From assembly GCA_034509425.1 (NCBI GenBank), contig JAVTVJ010000076.1:1922001-1986000 (forward strand): a stretch of DNA of 64,000 nt, read 5' to 3'. Position 1 is the stretch's first letter. Every line of letters starts with the position of its first letter. A program made the position numbers and the translations under genes. The notes under the pieces are model-generated. The model did no database searches. It was not told where the DNA came from and saw only the letters and a list, made by a program, of their open reading frames with translations. Of this stretch, positions 1 to 13,198 are shown in pieces. Source of the stretch: Eopsaltria australis. Lineage: Eukaryota; Chordata; Aves; Passeriformes; Petroicidae.

Positions 1-802
1 ATTTAGACTTCTTTCTTAATTCCCTTATGGATAATTTAACAATTTGGATGATTTGATTTAGCTGAATGATTTCAAGGAAAGTTCTTGGCCCTGAATACAT
101 TTGAAAAACACCAGACATTCTAAATTTAACATTCTGGCTTTCTTATCTCTAGTTACTGGTTTAAATGGTCAACACTTTATATTTGCTTTAAATTTGCATT
201 TATTATATATTATATATAATACAATTATATATTTTATGGATTGATGTCTAGAAACAGTTAAATAACAATCTTTAATGGATTCAATGTAATGCTTTATTTC
301 ATGCCTTCATTATGCCTACATTTTTTGTTGGTTTGTTTGCTGATGTGGAATTGTACTAGAGACAATCTTCACAGAAGAAAAGAAAACCAAAGATTAACTC
401 CTGAGCAATTACACAGATATCTACCTGGATAAGCTTTACTTTCTGTGTTTCTAGATGACTGAATTAGTAGTTCCTTGCCTTATTTCAAAATCTAAATGAA
501 AATATATTCTTTTTAGTTATTTTCAAATCTTTTTCATCCATTCACATCAGTCAATTACACCTCAGTTCAGCAAAGCACTTAACTACCTAAAAAGCTTAAT
601 GACAGTGAAAAGTATCATTGAATATTTCCTGTAAAACTTATTCTAGCATTCAAATGTTTTTGTGTTTTTGCTGATGTATTTAGAGGTCATCTAATTCATC
701 CTTTAGCCATAACTTGTTTATCTCTACATTTATTTTTCTCCTGTTTCATTTTATCTAATTTTAATCATCAAAAATGTTAAGATATCACACTCTTGTCTTA
801 TT

Positions 803-1240
803 TTATACTTGAAGAACATCTGAGGCTGCAGAGATAGGCCACATGGTCATAGTTGGGCAAAGTGTCAATGCAGAAAACATGGACAAATGAATTTGAGTAT
901 GATGAATCAATTTAAAGGTGGACCTGAGTATAGTGGTTCTGGGTGCATGACAAGATACCTTTTCATGGGAAACATAGTCACATCCAGCATCAATGCCTTT
1001 CTCATACACTGTGAAGCCTGATCACTTCTGCCTGGGGTACTTAGTTGTAAAAGATTCTTGCCCCTTCAAACATTTTAATGTCTTTATTGGACCTCTTGAG
1101 CAGTCTAAATAGCTGCTCTTGTCCTGGTATTGTTTGACAGAAGGCACAAGTGCACATAACTGCTTCTTGTGGATTACTTAACATGAACATAAATCTATGA
1201 CCATCCCCCAGTTTTGATGAAATCAAAGTCTTTTAAACTG
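803..1240 (-). other. Unassigned segment with two short minus-strand open frames
   Basis: Two adjacent minus-strand frames (1226-1041 and 1009-803; 61 and 68 codons) lie here. They are in different frames, have no recognisable domain, and no splice or polyadenylation context ties them together. They sit downstream, in the minus-strand sense, of the cDNA-like frame at 1700-1455, so all three could be remnants of one old insertion. The simpler reading is chance frames in intron. Confidence 0.15.
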
Positions 1241-1454
1241 TGCTGGAGATGTACTTGAGTATGCTTTTAGCGTGGCTTGCTCCTGTGGAGTTGCAAAAAA
1301 TAATTTAGAAGGCTTAGAAATACAAGTGTTCATGGCAAGTCTGTGACTCACTGCTCAGCAGCCTCATTAAAAATCTGAGAGAAACGTAGGATTGGGAAAG
1401 TCTTCCTGGATCACTAAAACCAGTTTTGTGATGACACAAATAAATGTGATGTAA

Positions 1455-1700
1455 TCACTTTCTTAAACTGCTTAGGTTCTTTCTGAAATCTAAATGGGTT
1501 TTGGAAGCTTGGTTTCCATTGCCACTTCTTAAATGTTCAAGGTGTGTAAGAAAGTCTTCAGACACGAGTCCTTCACTGGACAAAGCAGACCAGTTATCTG
1601 TCACCAGTTCTGAGAGGAGGATCTCCTCTCTCAACCTGCTGGTAGTACTCCTCCTAATGCCATCCACAAGGCTCTTCATCACCTTTGCCCGAGGAGCCAT
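1455..1700 (-). pseudogene. Unidentified cDNA-like open frame, possible retrocopy or antisense exon
   Basis: An 81-codon frame runs from ATG at 1700 to a stop at 1455. An in-frame TAA lies seven codons before the ATG. The predicted protein is rich in Leu, Arg, Ser and Glu and looks helical in its first half (motifs VMKSLVDGIRRSTTSRL and EEILLSELVTDNW), with no signal peptide or membrane segment. The segment is more GC-rich than its surroundings and looks more protein-like than most other frames in the window. I do not recognise the family. It could be a fragment of a processed pseudogene, an exon of an antisense transcript, or a chance frame. No poly(A) tail or target-site duplication is evident. 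Confidence 0.25.
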
Positions 1701-2584
1701 TGTTGGAGATTGTTCTTCTTAAAGTACATTTCTCCCTCTTTGACTTTTATTCATATATTGTGTTTGCTCTGACCTACTGCATTTGCTGAAAGGAAATATA
1801 TCTTTCGTCCTTCACTGTGCCACACCAAACAAGCCTTCTCTCTTACACTTTCCCAAAGTGGTCTTTTAATTTTTCAAACTGTGCCACAGTGGTTTTTCAT
1901 GCCTGTTCCAGTTATCCTGCATTTTTTATAAACATGGAGGATGCTATGGAATCTTACAGATGAGACTGTAAGAAAGACAGTGGTTCAGACCAAAATTTTT
2001 GATTTACTGTCTGACTATCTTGTCTCAGCTGTACCTTAGACAGAGGTTCTATAAACAGAGCATTATTACCTGATTCCTGGTGAGATCAGCTAATTTTAAG
2101 AAAAGCAGAGCACAGTCATAGATATAAACAGTAATGAATTACTATGTGGATGTGTTTGCTTTGTGATATTTCTATTTAACTGCATGCTTACGGTGGAAGT
2201 CTTTTCATAGATGGCAAATACTGGAAGATCTCACCTCAGCCAAACCATCTAAAACTGAATAGGTATGGTGATGCACAATTTTGAACATTGTAGTGTTACA
2301 TTTTCCCTTTTGAATTACTACAACTGTTTTCAGTTGTAATAATTGTTGTCTTCAGTTTTCTGATTCTTCTTTGTTTTGGCAACATGTCTCAATTTTGATG
2401 TATTAAAATGAATTTTGATTCATTCACACTCATTTTTTGTGCCATCTGCATTTGTGAAAATAATAAACATGACCCCAAGACCTTTTCTCTATTTGCAATA
2501 TTTTCTGTCTCAACAAAACTAGTAAACGTGAAGTCTTAACCTTTTTTTTGTGATTTTTCAAAATGTTTATATTTCATTTCATTT
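1701..2584. other. AT-rich intronic DNA, nothing recognised
   Basis: No open frame of note, no CR1 signature and no simple repeat of any length. Short stretches of T and A runs only. Confidence 0.5.
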
Positions 2585-2700
2585 CACAGAATTAAGGAAC
2601 AGATAAGTTTGAAAGGAACCACAATAGACCATATGGTCCAACCTCTGTGGTGAAGCAGGGTCATCCTGAAGCACTAATCCTACAACACCTAATTTTTTTT
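2585..2700 (-). mobile_element. CR1 LINE 3'-end fragment, degraded
   Basis: The segment begins with a degenerate form of the reversed CR1 terminal repeat (tcacagaattaag), then aaaggaaccacaatagacca and ggtccaacctctgtgg followed by gaagcagggtc. This order matches the reverse complement of the avian CR1 3' end (a 'ggacc...tcatctagtccaaccccc...gcagggtca' type consensus, recalled from memory). It is old and much diverged, and sense-oriented to GRM5. Confidence 0.65.
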
Positions 2701-4562
2701 TCAGTGCCACTATACCATCTGCCTTGCAGAAATTCAGGTGATAGATGGAATGTACTCACTTTTGGCAGAGGATTGCTTGTCTTCTCAAAGAAAGTTAGCT
2801 GGTAATTCCTGTGCAATCTACCTTTTGTATCTTGCATTTTATTTAATTTTAGTCCATTTTTTGCTTATCTCTGTACACCTTGGAACAAACCTTGCAAGTC
2901 ATTAATTATGTCCAGCCCATCACCATTCTTAAAAATACCATTTTTTAATCAAGAAGCCTTCCTATTACCCTCAAAAATTCATTTACCAATTTCAGCAACA
3001 TTCTGGAATGAAAAACTCCTCCTCTGAATCATTGGGTACTTTAGCTACATCTCAATGAACCTGAAAAAGCAGCTTTTCCAGATGTGGTGCAAACAGTGAA
3101 CTCTCTACTCTTTACCTTCTGTTGGTCCATACAACTGCTTTGGGCAAACATAAAGAGGCCTTTTCTGTCATGTCTAGCAGTTTGTTGATTCATTGGACAT
3201 ATTCAGATATGCTTTCATGTACTCTGACAATTACTTTCTGACTCCTGTGAAAATTGGTTTCTGACTTCTTATGAGCTTTCAAACTAACAGTCGGTCTAGT
3301 CCTAACAGTGAGTTCAAGTCGTAGTGCTGAAGACAGCTTTTAGCAGAGGGTTAAGGTATGTCCTCAGTTTTACTACCACCACAGACAGTTGAATTTCTCA
3401 TCAATAAACCAATGAATAGCTCTATTTTATCATATATAGAAAAATTATTCTTATGGAAAAGTGAAAGGAAAGTATTTATTCAGATTTTGACTATAGCTAG
3501 ATTATCTTTAGTCACTGTTGCATAGCAACTTCATATCTTATTTTCCTGGGTTTCTTTTTCTTTACATTATGGAAGAACATTTTGCTGCTTGTTCTCAATA
3601 ACTCTGCTTCTTTACAGATAATTTTGCTTTATTTCTATACTTAGAGATGGCACAGACCTATTTTTTCTTGATCATTCTTGCTGTCCACTTGTTATTAGAT
3701 CTCTGCTTTTGAGTTGCTGGGTAGTCCTGTTGGGCTCAAAACACTTCTTTACGCAGCTTGAGACACAGCTTTATACTTTTCAGCCACTTAATCTAATGCT
3801 CTTAGATAAATTATTTTAGACCGGTAACCAGTAAACAAGGGGGAGCCTTAGGAAGACACAGAGAAAATTATGTCTCTCTTGATATCCCTTTTGTTTACTG
3901 GTAAGAGGTCTGAAACACTTTGCCTTTTATTGGCCAAGAGGCAGTCTGGTGGCTGACACACTCAGGAATAGGGGGTTCTTATCATTAAAGTTTATGTTTG
4001 CTCTCCATTTTGTTTCTGGGAAGTTTAAGTTTCCTATTAAGACCCAGATTGTGGAAATGCTGATTTCTGTTTCCAGGTACAGCTGATACCCAACCCTAAA
4101 CTAGTAGAACCTCTTCAATCACTCCAAGGTTGCTTCAAACTAGACAGAGTTTATTTCATGCTTTATCTCCCTTTTTATATCTAAAAAGTCTATCATATCT
4201 CAGGATATGTTATCATAACTTGGGATATGACCCCACAACAATAATTTGTATTTCTATCTTCCTAAATCACCACATCCAGGAATAACAATGCTCTGAACCA
4301 TGACAACTATATCACCATGTAATTTCTGGAGGGATCGTCTATGCTTATGCAATTATTCCTATAATGCCTTGTTTTACTTCCTGTGCTTCTATGTCTAGGT
4401 GTTCCACTTTGTTGCTCTGGAATCTTGTGTCTGTCTACATATTTTTCGATTGCTCTTTTGGCAAACATTCAGCCTCACTTCTACTTCAGTTTCCTTAGGG
4501 ATCCTCTCTCCTGTCAAATATATGTCCATTTCAGTAATGATCCTTGGTGGGCAGTGAAATTC
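2701..4562. other. Intronic DNA without recognised features
   Basis: AT-rich, with no long open frame and no repeat that I can name. A short inverted similarity (ccggtaaccagtaaac near 3822 and gtttactggtaag near 3893) could form a loose stem but shows no other sign of function. Confidence 0.4.
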
Positions 4563-4566
4563 AGTT

Positions 4567-4670
4567 CCTTTTCCTTTTCCTTTTCCTTTTCCTTTTCCTT
4601 TTCCTTTTCCTTTTCCTTTTCCTTTTCCTTTTCCTTTTCCTTTTCCTTTTCCTTTTCCTTTTCCTTTCCT
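4567..4670. repeat. Hexanucleotide microsatellite (CCTTTT)16
   Basis: Sixteen perfect CCTTTT units run from 4567 to 4662, followed by an imperfect end to 4670. The tract is pure pyrimidine on the plus strand and AAAAGG on the GRM5-sense strand. The plus-strand frame through it gives an artificial Ser-Phe dipeptide run and should not be read as a gene. Being perfect, it is probably polymorphic in length. Confidence 0.97.
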
Positions 4671-7387
4671 GTTTACCCAAGTGCAGTAAAAAGAAGAGTT
4701 TGACCTTCTTTTTTTCCTAAGTGCTGCTTCTTTTTTTTTTTAATAGGGAATTTTGGGAAAATTCCAGTTAGCTTTGAAGGCAGCAATATTTTCTTTCACT
4801 TGGCATTGACAACAGAAATTAAATTCAATTGTCCTTTCAATCACTGGATGGCACTGAATGACAGTGTCTGGGCACTGGAAACTCAAGCCCAGTCTGTGAA
4901 GCAAAAAACAAGGAGACAGAACAGAGAGGTCTTGTATATCTCTGTAAGACAATGCAAGGTTGGGCAGATAATAGTCTGACTCCTAAAACTACCGTAGGTG
5001 GAATGGTGTGGTGCTGCTACTGACTTAAGCTCCATCCCTTTCAAGCAGGACTGGCTGGCTGTGACTAATAGACAAATTGACGTTGATTTCATGACAGGAT
5101 CAGTTGTAGAAAATTTGGGGTAACTTTTGGTGTTTTTAATGTACTCTGTGACAAAATTGGCTGTTTTCATTTGTAATAGTATATAAAGGTGTGATTTAAA
5201 TATAGCTATAGAGTTATATATATAAAATAATGGCTTGCTGCTGTTAGCAAAATTTAAAGACTCTCAGGTTAAGGATTTTACATATGAAGTTTACCAAAAC
5301 TGTAGAAAAACTAGATCTTGACCTTCTGAAAACTTCTACTAAATTAATCCATCTTTTACTTCCTGGGAAGTTACATTAAACCAAAAAAGTCTAATGAGGG
5401 CTCACTCCTTGTGACGTGAAGGTCTTTCTTTCTAAGTGTGAGGTAATATTTTCCCATGTATTTTAAATGTCTAATTGCTGCTTCTACCATTTAATTTCTT
5501 TAGGTAAATTTATGACTTATTGTATTTCATCTGGTGTAGGCAGAGGTTAATAACTATTTAAACTTAAATGATAGAAGGGCAACATCTGTTACTTAGTAAC
5601 ACCAATATATTCTGAGTTAGTTAACTGTTTTTCTAAGCTTTTTCTGAGCAAATTACATAGCTCATTGCACTTAGAGTCACCCACATCCTACACAGAATCT
5701 GTGCTAGTGCAAATTACGCACACAAATGGCCTTGGGGGCATTTTTGCCCTAAACAACTCCTGCTGGGGCTGATGTGCCTGGGAGAGGGCTGGTACCCACT
5801 TGAACTGCTGAGTCACAGCACATTCCAGCTGTATTCAGGACGCGTCTGCACCTTGAAGCCTGCAAGGCTGCAGTTCTCACCAGAGATTCAGACAGGACTG
5901 CCTGAAAGGTTTAGCCTTGTAAGCAGAGAGGTAGAGAGACAAATAGGTAGGTAACAAGGAGATGGTGAAACAAAAGAGATTACATTAAAGGCATGTGAAA
6001 ATTAGCAGGCACAGGAAAGCAGTCATCTGAAATAAAGGGACCAAAGGTGGAATAAACAAGAAATACTGTTGATGAAATAAGATATTTTATCAGGTTCCAA
6101 GCTTTTTTACTAAAGTTTTCCTCTGCTGGGCATGAAACTGAGGGTGGGTAACATCTCTACATGGTTTGAAGCATTTCAGGTAAAGTCATATATCACTTGT
6201 TTCTCCTCTATTGCAGCTGATGAGAATGATGACACTGGATACATTAGGCTCAAGTGTGTCATGCACAAAGTGTATCACACACCTCAAACCCATTGCACAG
6301 ATGACTTCTGCACTGTGCTACAAAATGGTGCATGAAAAGGAGACAAGACCTGAAATGACGTGAGAATGAGGAAATTTGTATCACTGCAGATGCAAGATGG
6401 ATATTGCATCCTCAAGGAAGATACAAGCAGGAAACAAATTAACATTCTGGGCCCTGATGCATAGATTTTGATGATTTTTTTTATCCTATTCCCTGTATGC
6501 ATGTGTCACTCACAGATTTTGGCATCTGACTCTCACAGCAGCACCTGAATACAGAGCTAGCAATGAATGCTGAGGAGTTATGGAATATTTGCTCCACTGT
6601 TATTCCATTTGTGCTGCCATACCTCCCATTCTCTGCTTGCTAGCATCATTTCTTCAGATATTTTCCTAAGTGTTTTTACTTCACAGCCTGGATTTGGAGA
6701 TTAATATCCAAGATAGAGATGGATGAGCATAAAGAATTTTTGGGAGACTGATGCAAATTAACAGGGTCTCAGTTATACTTCTTATACTCAATTCTATAAT
6801 TTTTGTGCTTTATTCTATCAGAAAATGCTGCTAAGTCAAAACTGTTTTTCCATATTGCAACAAGAAGTAGAATTTAAGAAAATCCTTTCTGATGAGGCAC
6901 TTTCTAAAAAAGCTCTAACTCTTATTAATCAAATCTTTTAGAAACCAATACAAAATAACCTTTCCACTTGAGAAAAAATGTCTCAGAAGTAACACTTCAG
7001 GCTAATTTGCACGCTACCATCAGTTGATTAGAGTCCATTATAATCAGGATGAACTGAGAGTGAAATGGTATCCTGAAAACTTTGATCTTTAGCAAAATTA
7101 TTTGTAGCATGTATAAATATTTCAGGATTAGAGACATTATATTATATAGCACATCAAGACCCCAATCTTCACTTTATACTTACAGTGAATTTTAAATATT
7201 AAAATAAAAAACTGAAACAAATACATTCAACAGAACTATTTTATGTGATACAACTGAAAGTCATTGAGGTACCTGGGGCTACAGAAACTGCACATGGATA
7301 TTCATTCTGAGCCGTAACCTAACATGAGGGATCCCCATCACTCTCAAAAGATGATTAACTCCAGAGCAAGGTTGGGGCAAACCCAGT
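4671..7387. other. Intronic DNA with one slightly GC-richer patch
   Basis: Mostly unremarkable. The patch 5745-5940 is richer in GC than its flanks and contains TGCTGAGTCA at 5806-5815, a MAF/AP-1-type half site, but a single match of this length carries little weight. An octamer ATGCAAAT occurs at 6751-6758. Several 60-95 codon frames here have no recognisable content. Confidence 0.3.
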
Positions 7388-7695
7388 CACAAAAAAAGGC
7401 TGGGTGAAGAATGGATTGAAAGCAGTCCTGAGAAGAATTTGGGGTGTTGGTTGATGAGATTCTCAACATGAGTTGTCAACGTGAGTTTGCAGATCAGAAG
7501 GTGCATCATATCCTGGGCTGCATCAAAAGAAACATAGGCAGGGGGCCAAGGGAGGTGATTCTGCCCCTCTGCCCTTGTGAGACCCCACCTGGAGTGCTGT
7601 GTCCAGCTCAGGGACCCCAACCAGGAGAAGGATGTGCACCTGCTATAGGGAGTCCAGGAAAGGGTGATAAAGGTGATCAGATGGCTGGAACAGAT
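7388..7695 (+). mobile_element. CR1 LINE fragment, end of the reverse-transcriptase ORF
   Basis: The order of motifs is that of the CR1 ORF2 tail: 'agaatggattgaaagcagtcctgag', then 'ggtgttggttgatgag', 'ctcaacatgag', 'atcctgggctgcatcaaaag', 'gtgattctgcccctctgccc', 'gagaccccacctggagtgctgtgtccag'. The matching protein words are LVDE..LNM and ILGCIKR. Frames are broken relative to an intact ORF2 and it stops at about 'aggtgatcagatggctggaaca', before the CR1 3' UTR. It lies antisense to GRM5. Confidence 0.9.
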
Positions 7696-10600
7696 TAGAT
7701 AGGCAGAATCACATGTAGAGATTCACCCCCCCTTGCTGTATTCAGTGATGGAAAATGGACACTTGGTTAGGTGGCTCACTCACAAGCTAAAAAATTTTGT
7801 AATGATTACCTAAAAACATTCTAACTGCACAGAGGAACTTAAAGCCAAATAAAATTAGGAATATGCATAAAATTTTTCAAGGTCTGTATTTGAATTTCAG
7901 AAATGGAGATGAGTGTCAAAAATTTGGTTGAAATCATGTAAATGTTTAGAAATAAGTAACTGAATATATTCAAAATATTACATATAACTTCCCAAGCCCA
8001 CACATACACAGAAGCTGTTGGAAAAATGAATTGTCACATATATGAAACACTTTTTAATATCTTCTTGAACTCTGAGGAATAAAAAACCCAAAGCAAATGT
8101 CATATGCAAATAGCCATACATATCAAGAGTTTTTGGGAAATAAATCCTACAGTTGGGCACAGATGATGGCTACTAAAAAGAAATAAATGCATGCTAATTT
8201 TCATTGCTTTTTGCATAGAAAACAAAATTTTCTTTTTGGATTAAAGCTAGTGATAATTATGCAGCCATGTGGAAATATATTTATACAATATATTTTATTT
8301 TCACATGCTTGCCTACTCTCTTTCTGAGACTCTAGACAAATTAATGCACACATTCTTCATACTCAAACATACATAATCAAATAATTAGCCTGGGATTCTG
8401 TCCTAAGATACATGGCAAAAAGATCCATCATAGAAAATTACAAAAATTTATTTAAAAATCCTTTTTTACTAGGATGGGTGATAACTGCTATATGAACCTC
8501 CTCCTCCATTCTTTTTTTACTTTAGACACTTTGAGCATTCCTATGTACTTGGGACCATGCAGTTTTTATTTTAGTATATGTTTTACATAGCATTCAGGAG
8601 AAAGAAATCTCTGAGTTTCTCCTCTTGACCATGATGTTGACTGTCCTTCAATCAAATATCTTATATTGGATTAAATTTACTCCTGCTTTGTTGGTTATTG
8701 CAAATTGGTAGGTCCTTTCAGGGAAGAGGAAGATTTTCAAGACCATAAGGGTAAGGTTAAATTTTAAAATTAAAATCACCAGTAAATTTTTTATTTACCT
8801 AAATCTCACCAACTGGAACTTGATGCAGTTGCCTATATGCAAGCATCTATTTCACCATATGGCATATGAGACACCTGCAAAAGGCTAGCAGATGCAAAAC
8901 ACGAATTAAGGATATCCACACCCTTTTCCAGTGGTTGCTATGGGCCAGACAGAGTAAGATGTATCCTGGTTTTGGCTTAAACCAGAACAGATGCAGCAAG
9001 CAAAACTGATATCTTAAATTCCTTCTGTAAGTGATGAAATGACAAAGGAGTCTATTTTAAGGAGGGATGAATTGTCCTCCAAAAATATGTATCTCTTTCT
9101 ATTTATCATAGAGCAAAACTAATTTACCAGAATGGGTCACATATTCAAATTTTAGCTGGCTGAAATTAAGTAAAATGGGTCCTGTCTCAAGCATTCCCAG
9201 TGCCCTTAAATACTTTTTATCAGGACCAGAGATGTTTTCATGTAAGTCAAACCATTCTAGACTACAGGACATACACATATTATTGCACCAATGTGTTGAC
9301 TAGACCTTTCCTCCTAACCTGTAAGTCTGTTCATCTTGATTTATTCTACAGATTTAGTCAAAGAACTGAACCAGCCAGTGCCTATGGATAAGTTTTTTGG
9401 AAATCTTGTCCCAAACTGCGGTTTGTCAGCACCTATGGAGATAAAGTTTGGTAATGCCAGATTTTAAACGTGAGCTCATGCTAAGTGGCCACAAAACATC
9501 TGCATAGTTAATGTGTGGCAACCTCTGAAGCTTTTAAAAAACTTGTAATCATTCAACTTGAAGGTCATAGGCAGGTATCTACAGCCCAATTCCTTTCTGT
9601 ACAATTTCCACCAAATCCAACAAACGATTTTTTGTTTGTGTGCCACTAGTTGATAATGAAACACTATGGAGGAGATCTTGGTAAGTCATTTCCAGCTGCC
9701 TCTGCTTCCTGTAGAAATCTCATAAAATAGCAGCAGTTAAAAAACCAACTGGTGTTGCACCTCTTCCATATTGGTTCTTAAATAATCACAAGTTGAGCTG
9801 TACAATTCCGTTGTTTTCCAATGGCATGTGTTATTGGCTTCCCATGAATACAAATGTTGTATCTTAAAAGTAATAGCTTTTGCCTGGACCTGTTTCAAGT
9901 CTTGAGGATGGTTTTAAACTCACATTTCTACAAAATTCGTGTGATGAGAGGTCTCTGGAAATTGTTAGTTTCAGCAGTACCTAATTCACACCCTCATGCA
10001 TGCGCAAGTGGGAAATGTATTTCAAGACATCTCTCTTTGAGTTAAAATGTTTGTCTTGGCACAAGGTTCACGGCTCACCACTAGTTAAGATTTTTGGGAG
10101 CATTCATAATAATTTATTTTCTAGAAGTAACAGAAGAAAAATGGCTGATGAAAATTGAAGTGGCATATGTATTTTTTAGGTGGCCTTTGATGGTGTTTTT
10201 AAAAATCTGGTTGTGGGTGAAATAAACCAGCACATACTGAGATTGTAAAAGGAATGAGATTGTCAGATTTATTTTTAACTAACACAATGCATTTTGAGCC
10301 ACTGGTACAATTTGGCTGTTTGGGGTTGACATACAGATGGACAAAAAAACTCCCTTATTTATCAATCTTCAGTGTATTTCTTTGATGGAACTGGGATGGT
10401 AGGAATGGCCCAGAGGAATTAAGGAAGATTTCAATTCCTCCTAAGGAAATTTTTTCAAAGTATGTAAACAGCTGATGATCTGATTCCTTATCACAGCAGT
10501 TTTCTTGTTCCTCAGAATCTGTTTCATTTTTCCTTTCCATTCAGTTTATGATTTACATTGTTCTCAGTATATAAGTTATTCCTTCTGTTTTCCAATATAT

Positions 10601-11300
10601 TATTATAGCAAGTCTTCCTCCATTTTTAGGTAATATTTTTTCTAGCTCTTACCCATTAATTTTATTTTTCATCATATTGCATTTATCCTTAAACATCAGA
10701 AGCCATTATACCTAAGTATTCAGAAAATGAGTAGTAGCAACTTAATTTTCCCTAATTTTCCTGTATACTGACATGTGGCATATGATCTTCTCATTATGTT
10801 TCTTTTTGATTTTTCTCTAAGGGCTTTGAGAATAAAAATGAAAATTGAACCGCTATTTAATGACATTTATATGTCTTACTAGTTTTATTTGTACTAGCTA
10901 AAATTAACATTTTAAAGTTTGCAATTCATCTATATAAATTATACAAATACTGTTTTCTTACTAGATATCATGGACAATGTTTTGCAAGTGGTTATAAATC
11001 CGTTGTCATAATTAATTGTAGAATGAGGGACAAAGCCCCAAACCTGACATTTCTTTCAAATCAGAGAAGGCCAGACTGGTTTGATTGGACATTTTCAAAC
11101 GGGAAGGAAAAGAAAATGCCTTTGGGTTCTTTTGCAGAAAGAGAAAATGTCACATACATAACCAAACTTAAGTGTTGTTTTTTATTGATTTTAAAGATCT
11201 CTGTGTCTTCTGAGTACTCCATGGGAATAAAGAACAGTTGTTTTATTTATAGAATTTGGACACTGAAAAGATATTTAGTATGAATTAAAATGGAGAGGTT
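7696..11300. other. AT-rich intronic DNA, no recognised genes or repeats
   Basis: No frame with recognisable protein content. An octamer ATGCAAAT lies at 8104-8111. I see no CR1 or LTR signature in this stretch. Confidence 0.4.
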
Positions 11301-11309
11301 TCTTTTTTG

Positions 11310-11680
11310 GATATGCAAAGTCAAGTCTTGATTTTAAGGGCTGCCACAGAGTTTCTGCATGAGCAGGAACAAGTGACTTTGGTAATAGTTTATGCAGATG
11401 GATGTGGGCTCCTGTTTGTGCATTTGAAGGTGATTAAACACACTCCAGGTTCAGACCATTAGAATGGCCTTGAAAACGAACTTGTGTAAATACACCCTTC
11501 CCAAGAGACACCTTCATGCAAATTGGGACTGGACAATTTACCCATTTGGCACATACAGACCACAACTTCATTTACAACAGTGCAATTGGTTATTAGGAAA
11601 TATAATTTTCATCTATTAAGGAAAGTAAAGTCCAACAATGCATTTGAATTAATGCATAATAGTATCATTTTTCATTAAAA
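11310..11680. promoter_or_regulatory. Candidate conserved non-coding segment
   Basis: A non-repetitive stretch of balanced composition with an octamer ATGCAAAT at 11516-11523 and homeodomain/POU-like words (aatgcatttgaattaatgca) near its right end. It has no open frame and no transposon signature. The style resembles vertebrate enhancer-type conserved elements, but conservation cannot be judged from one sequence. Confidence 0.2.
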
Positions 11681-12861
11681 TGATGAGAAAACTTATTTTT
11701 AGGTTGTTCAAAACATCCAGTCTCAGAGTCTAACATTAGCTGATTACTTTGATTGGATTTCCCTCTATAGAGATCAGAGGGGATGATTTATAGCAGGAAC
11801 CACAGATTTCCAGCCCAAATTTTAAATAAACATCATGAATGCTATGTAATGTGTCTTCCAAACTTATTGGCTCATACTGATCTTAAAAGATCTGTTTAGA
11901 GCTCATGACCTTCTTTTTTTCTCCAAAAGAGTCATATGAATACGACTGAACAGAAATTGCCTTTTTATCATGGGGAAGAGCATACCCATACAGTAGTAAT
12001 TTCAGAGTGATTGAAGGCATGCTTCCAACACAGGGGATGAAATTACTCTGCCCAACCTGAATACCAAAACTCCTGTTTCTCAGATCTTCCAGGACCCAAC
12101 ACATTAGACATGGTATCCCACATGAAAATGTAACCCCTGGGATATCTGAAAAATGCTTGAAGGTTCAATGACTGGGAGATCATGGCACAAAAAGCCCCTC
12201 TGGTGCACATAAAATCAAGCAACTTTTCCATTCCTGTTAACATTTCAATGACCCTGCACAATCAAGAGCCAGCCAAGAGTTTTGGTTCAGAACAAACACA
12301 CTTCATCTCCCTTACAATGATACATCACCCCTGCAATAAAGCACTTGGGTATTTTTAACCTAGTGACTCTCCTTTATTGAGCTTTTCAGCCTACTTGAAG
12401 CCCCTCTGTGTTGTGAGCTCCTTGGCATGCCAGCAGTTCAGCTGCCACAACAAAATGCACAATTTTAAAAAGCTTGTTTTAAATTAGTGTCATCATGAGA
12501 TATTCATTTGTAAAGTGCTTATTTAACATCTCACATAGATTTCCATGATAATTCCTAATTACTTTACTTATTGTTCCTACAGGATGGTGAAGTAATAAGA
12601 GAGATGATGCAGATAAACACAAAATCAAAGGGAAAAATGTCAAAAGTGAGGAAAAGTATAGAACACATATATGTCTCTACTGTCCAAGAATAGCACTGTT
12701 ACCAGGATTACAAAACAGAAAAAGCAAAACCTCTTTTATAATAGAGTAAAAGATCTGATTGTTCCAATAAAACCTGTCTCTTAGGATCTGCAGTCCAGGA
12801 TCTTTTTAAATGTGGAATTTCTTGTCTGACTAAGACTTGAAAATGCCCCCAGTTTACAACT
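11681..12861. other. Intronic DNA, nothing recognised
   Basis: Two short minus-strand frames (12104-11883 and 12261-12043) overlap each other and have no recognisable domain. No repeat was identified. Confidence 0.4.
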
Positions 12862-13100
12862 AGAATCATAGAATCATAGAAATATTTGGGCTGGAAAAAA
12901 ACATTAAAGTCATCTAATTCAACCATTAACTCAGCACTTCCAACTCCACCACTAAAACATATCCACTCTACCACCACATCTACATATCTTTTAAATCCTT
13001 CCACCGCTCCCATGGGCAGGATATTCCAATCCTTTGCAGCCCTTTCTGTGAAGAAATTTTTCCTAATATCTAATATAAAACTTCCCTGGTGCTACTGAGG
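12862..13100 (-). mobile_element. CR1 LINE 3'-end fragment
   Basis: It starts with two reversed terminal repeats (agaatcatagaatcatag), then 'atatttgggctgga', 'gtcatctaattcaaccatta', 'cccatgggcaggatattcc' and 'tttctgtgaagaaatttttcctaatatctaat', all in the order of the reverse complement of the avian CR1 3' region. The ending 'cttccctggtgc' fits the CR1 consensus as well. Sense-oriented to GRM5. Both terminal octamer repeats are still recognisable, so it is younger than the copy at 2.6 kb. Confidence 0.93.
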
Positions 13101-13198
13101 GAAGATAGAAGGTTGATAGAAGGATGCATACTAAATGTGAACTTAATGAATGCAATGACCTTCTTGAAGCAGATCATGAATATTATGGTTTATAAAGA

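Noticed and set aside
4383..4703. 106-codon frame with a long Ser-Phe repeat
   Set aside because: The dipeptide run is only the translation of the (CCTTTT)16 microsatellite; the rest has no protein-like content.
7444..7698. 84-codon frame with Gly/Pro-rich end that looks collagen-like
   Set aside because: The sequence follows CR1 ORF2; the Gly/Pro-rich tail is a frame artefact.
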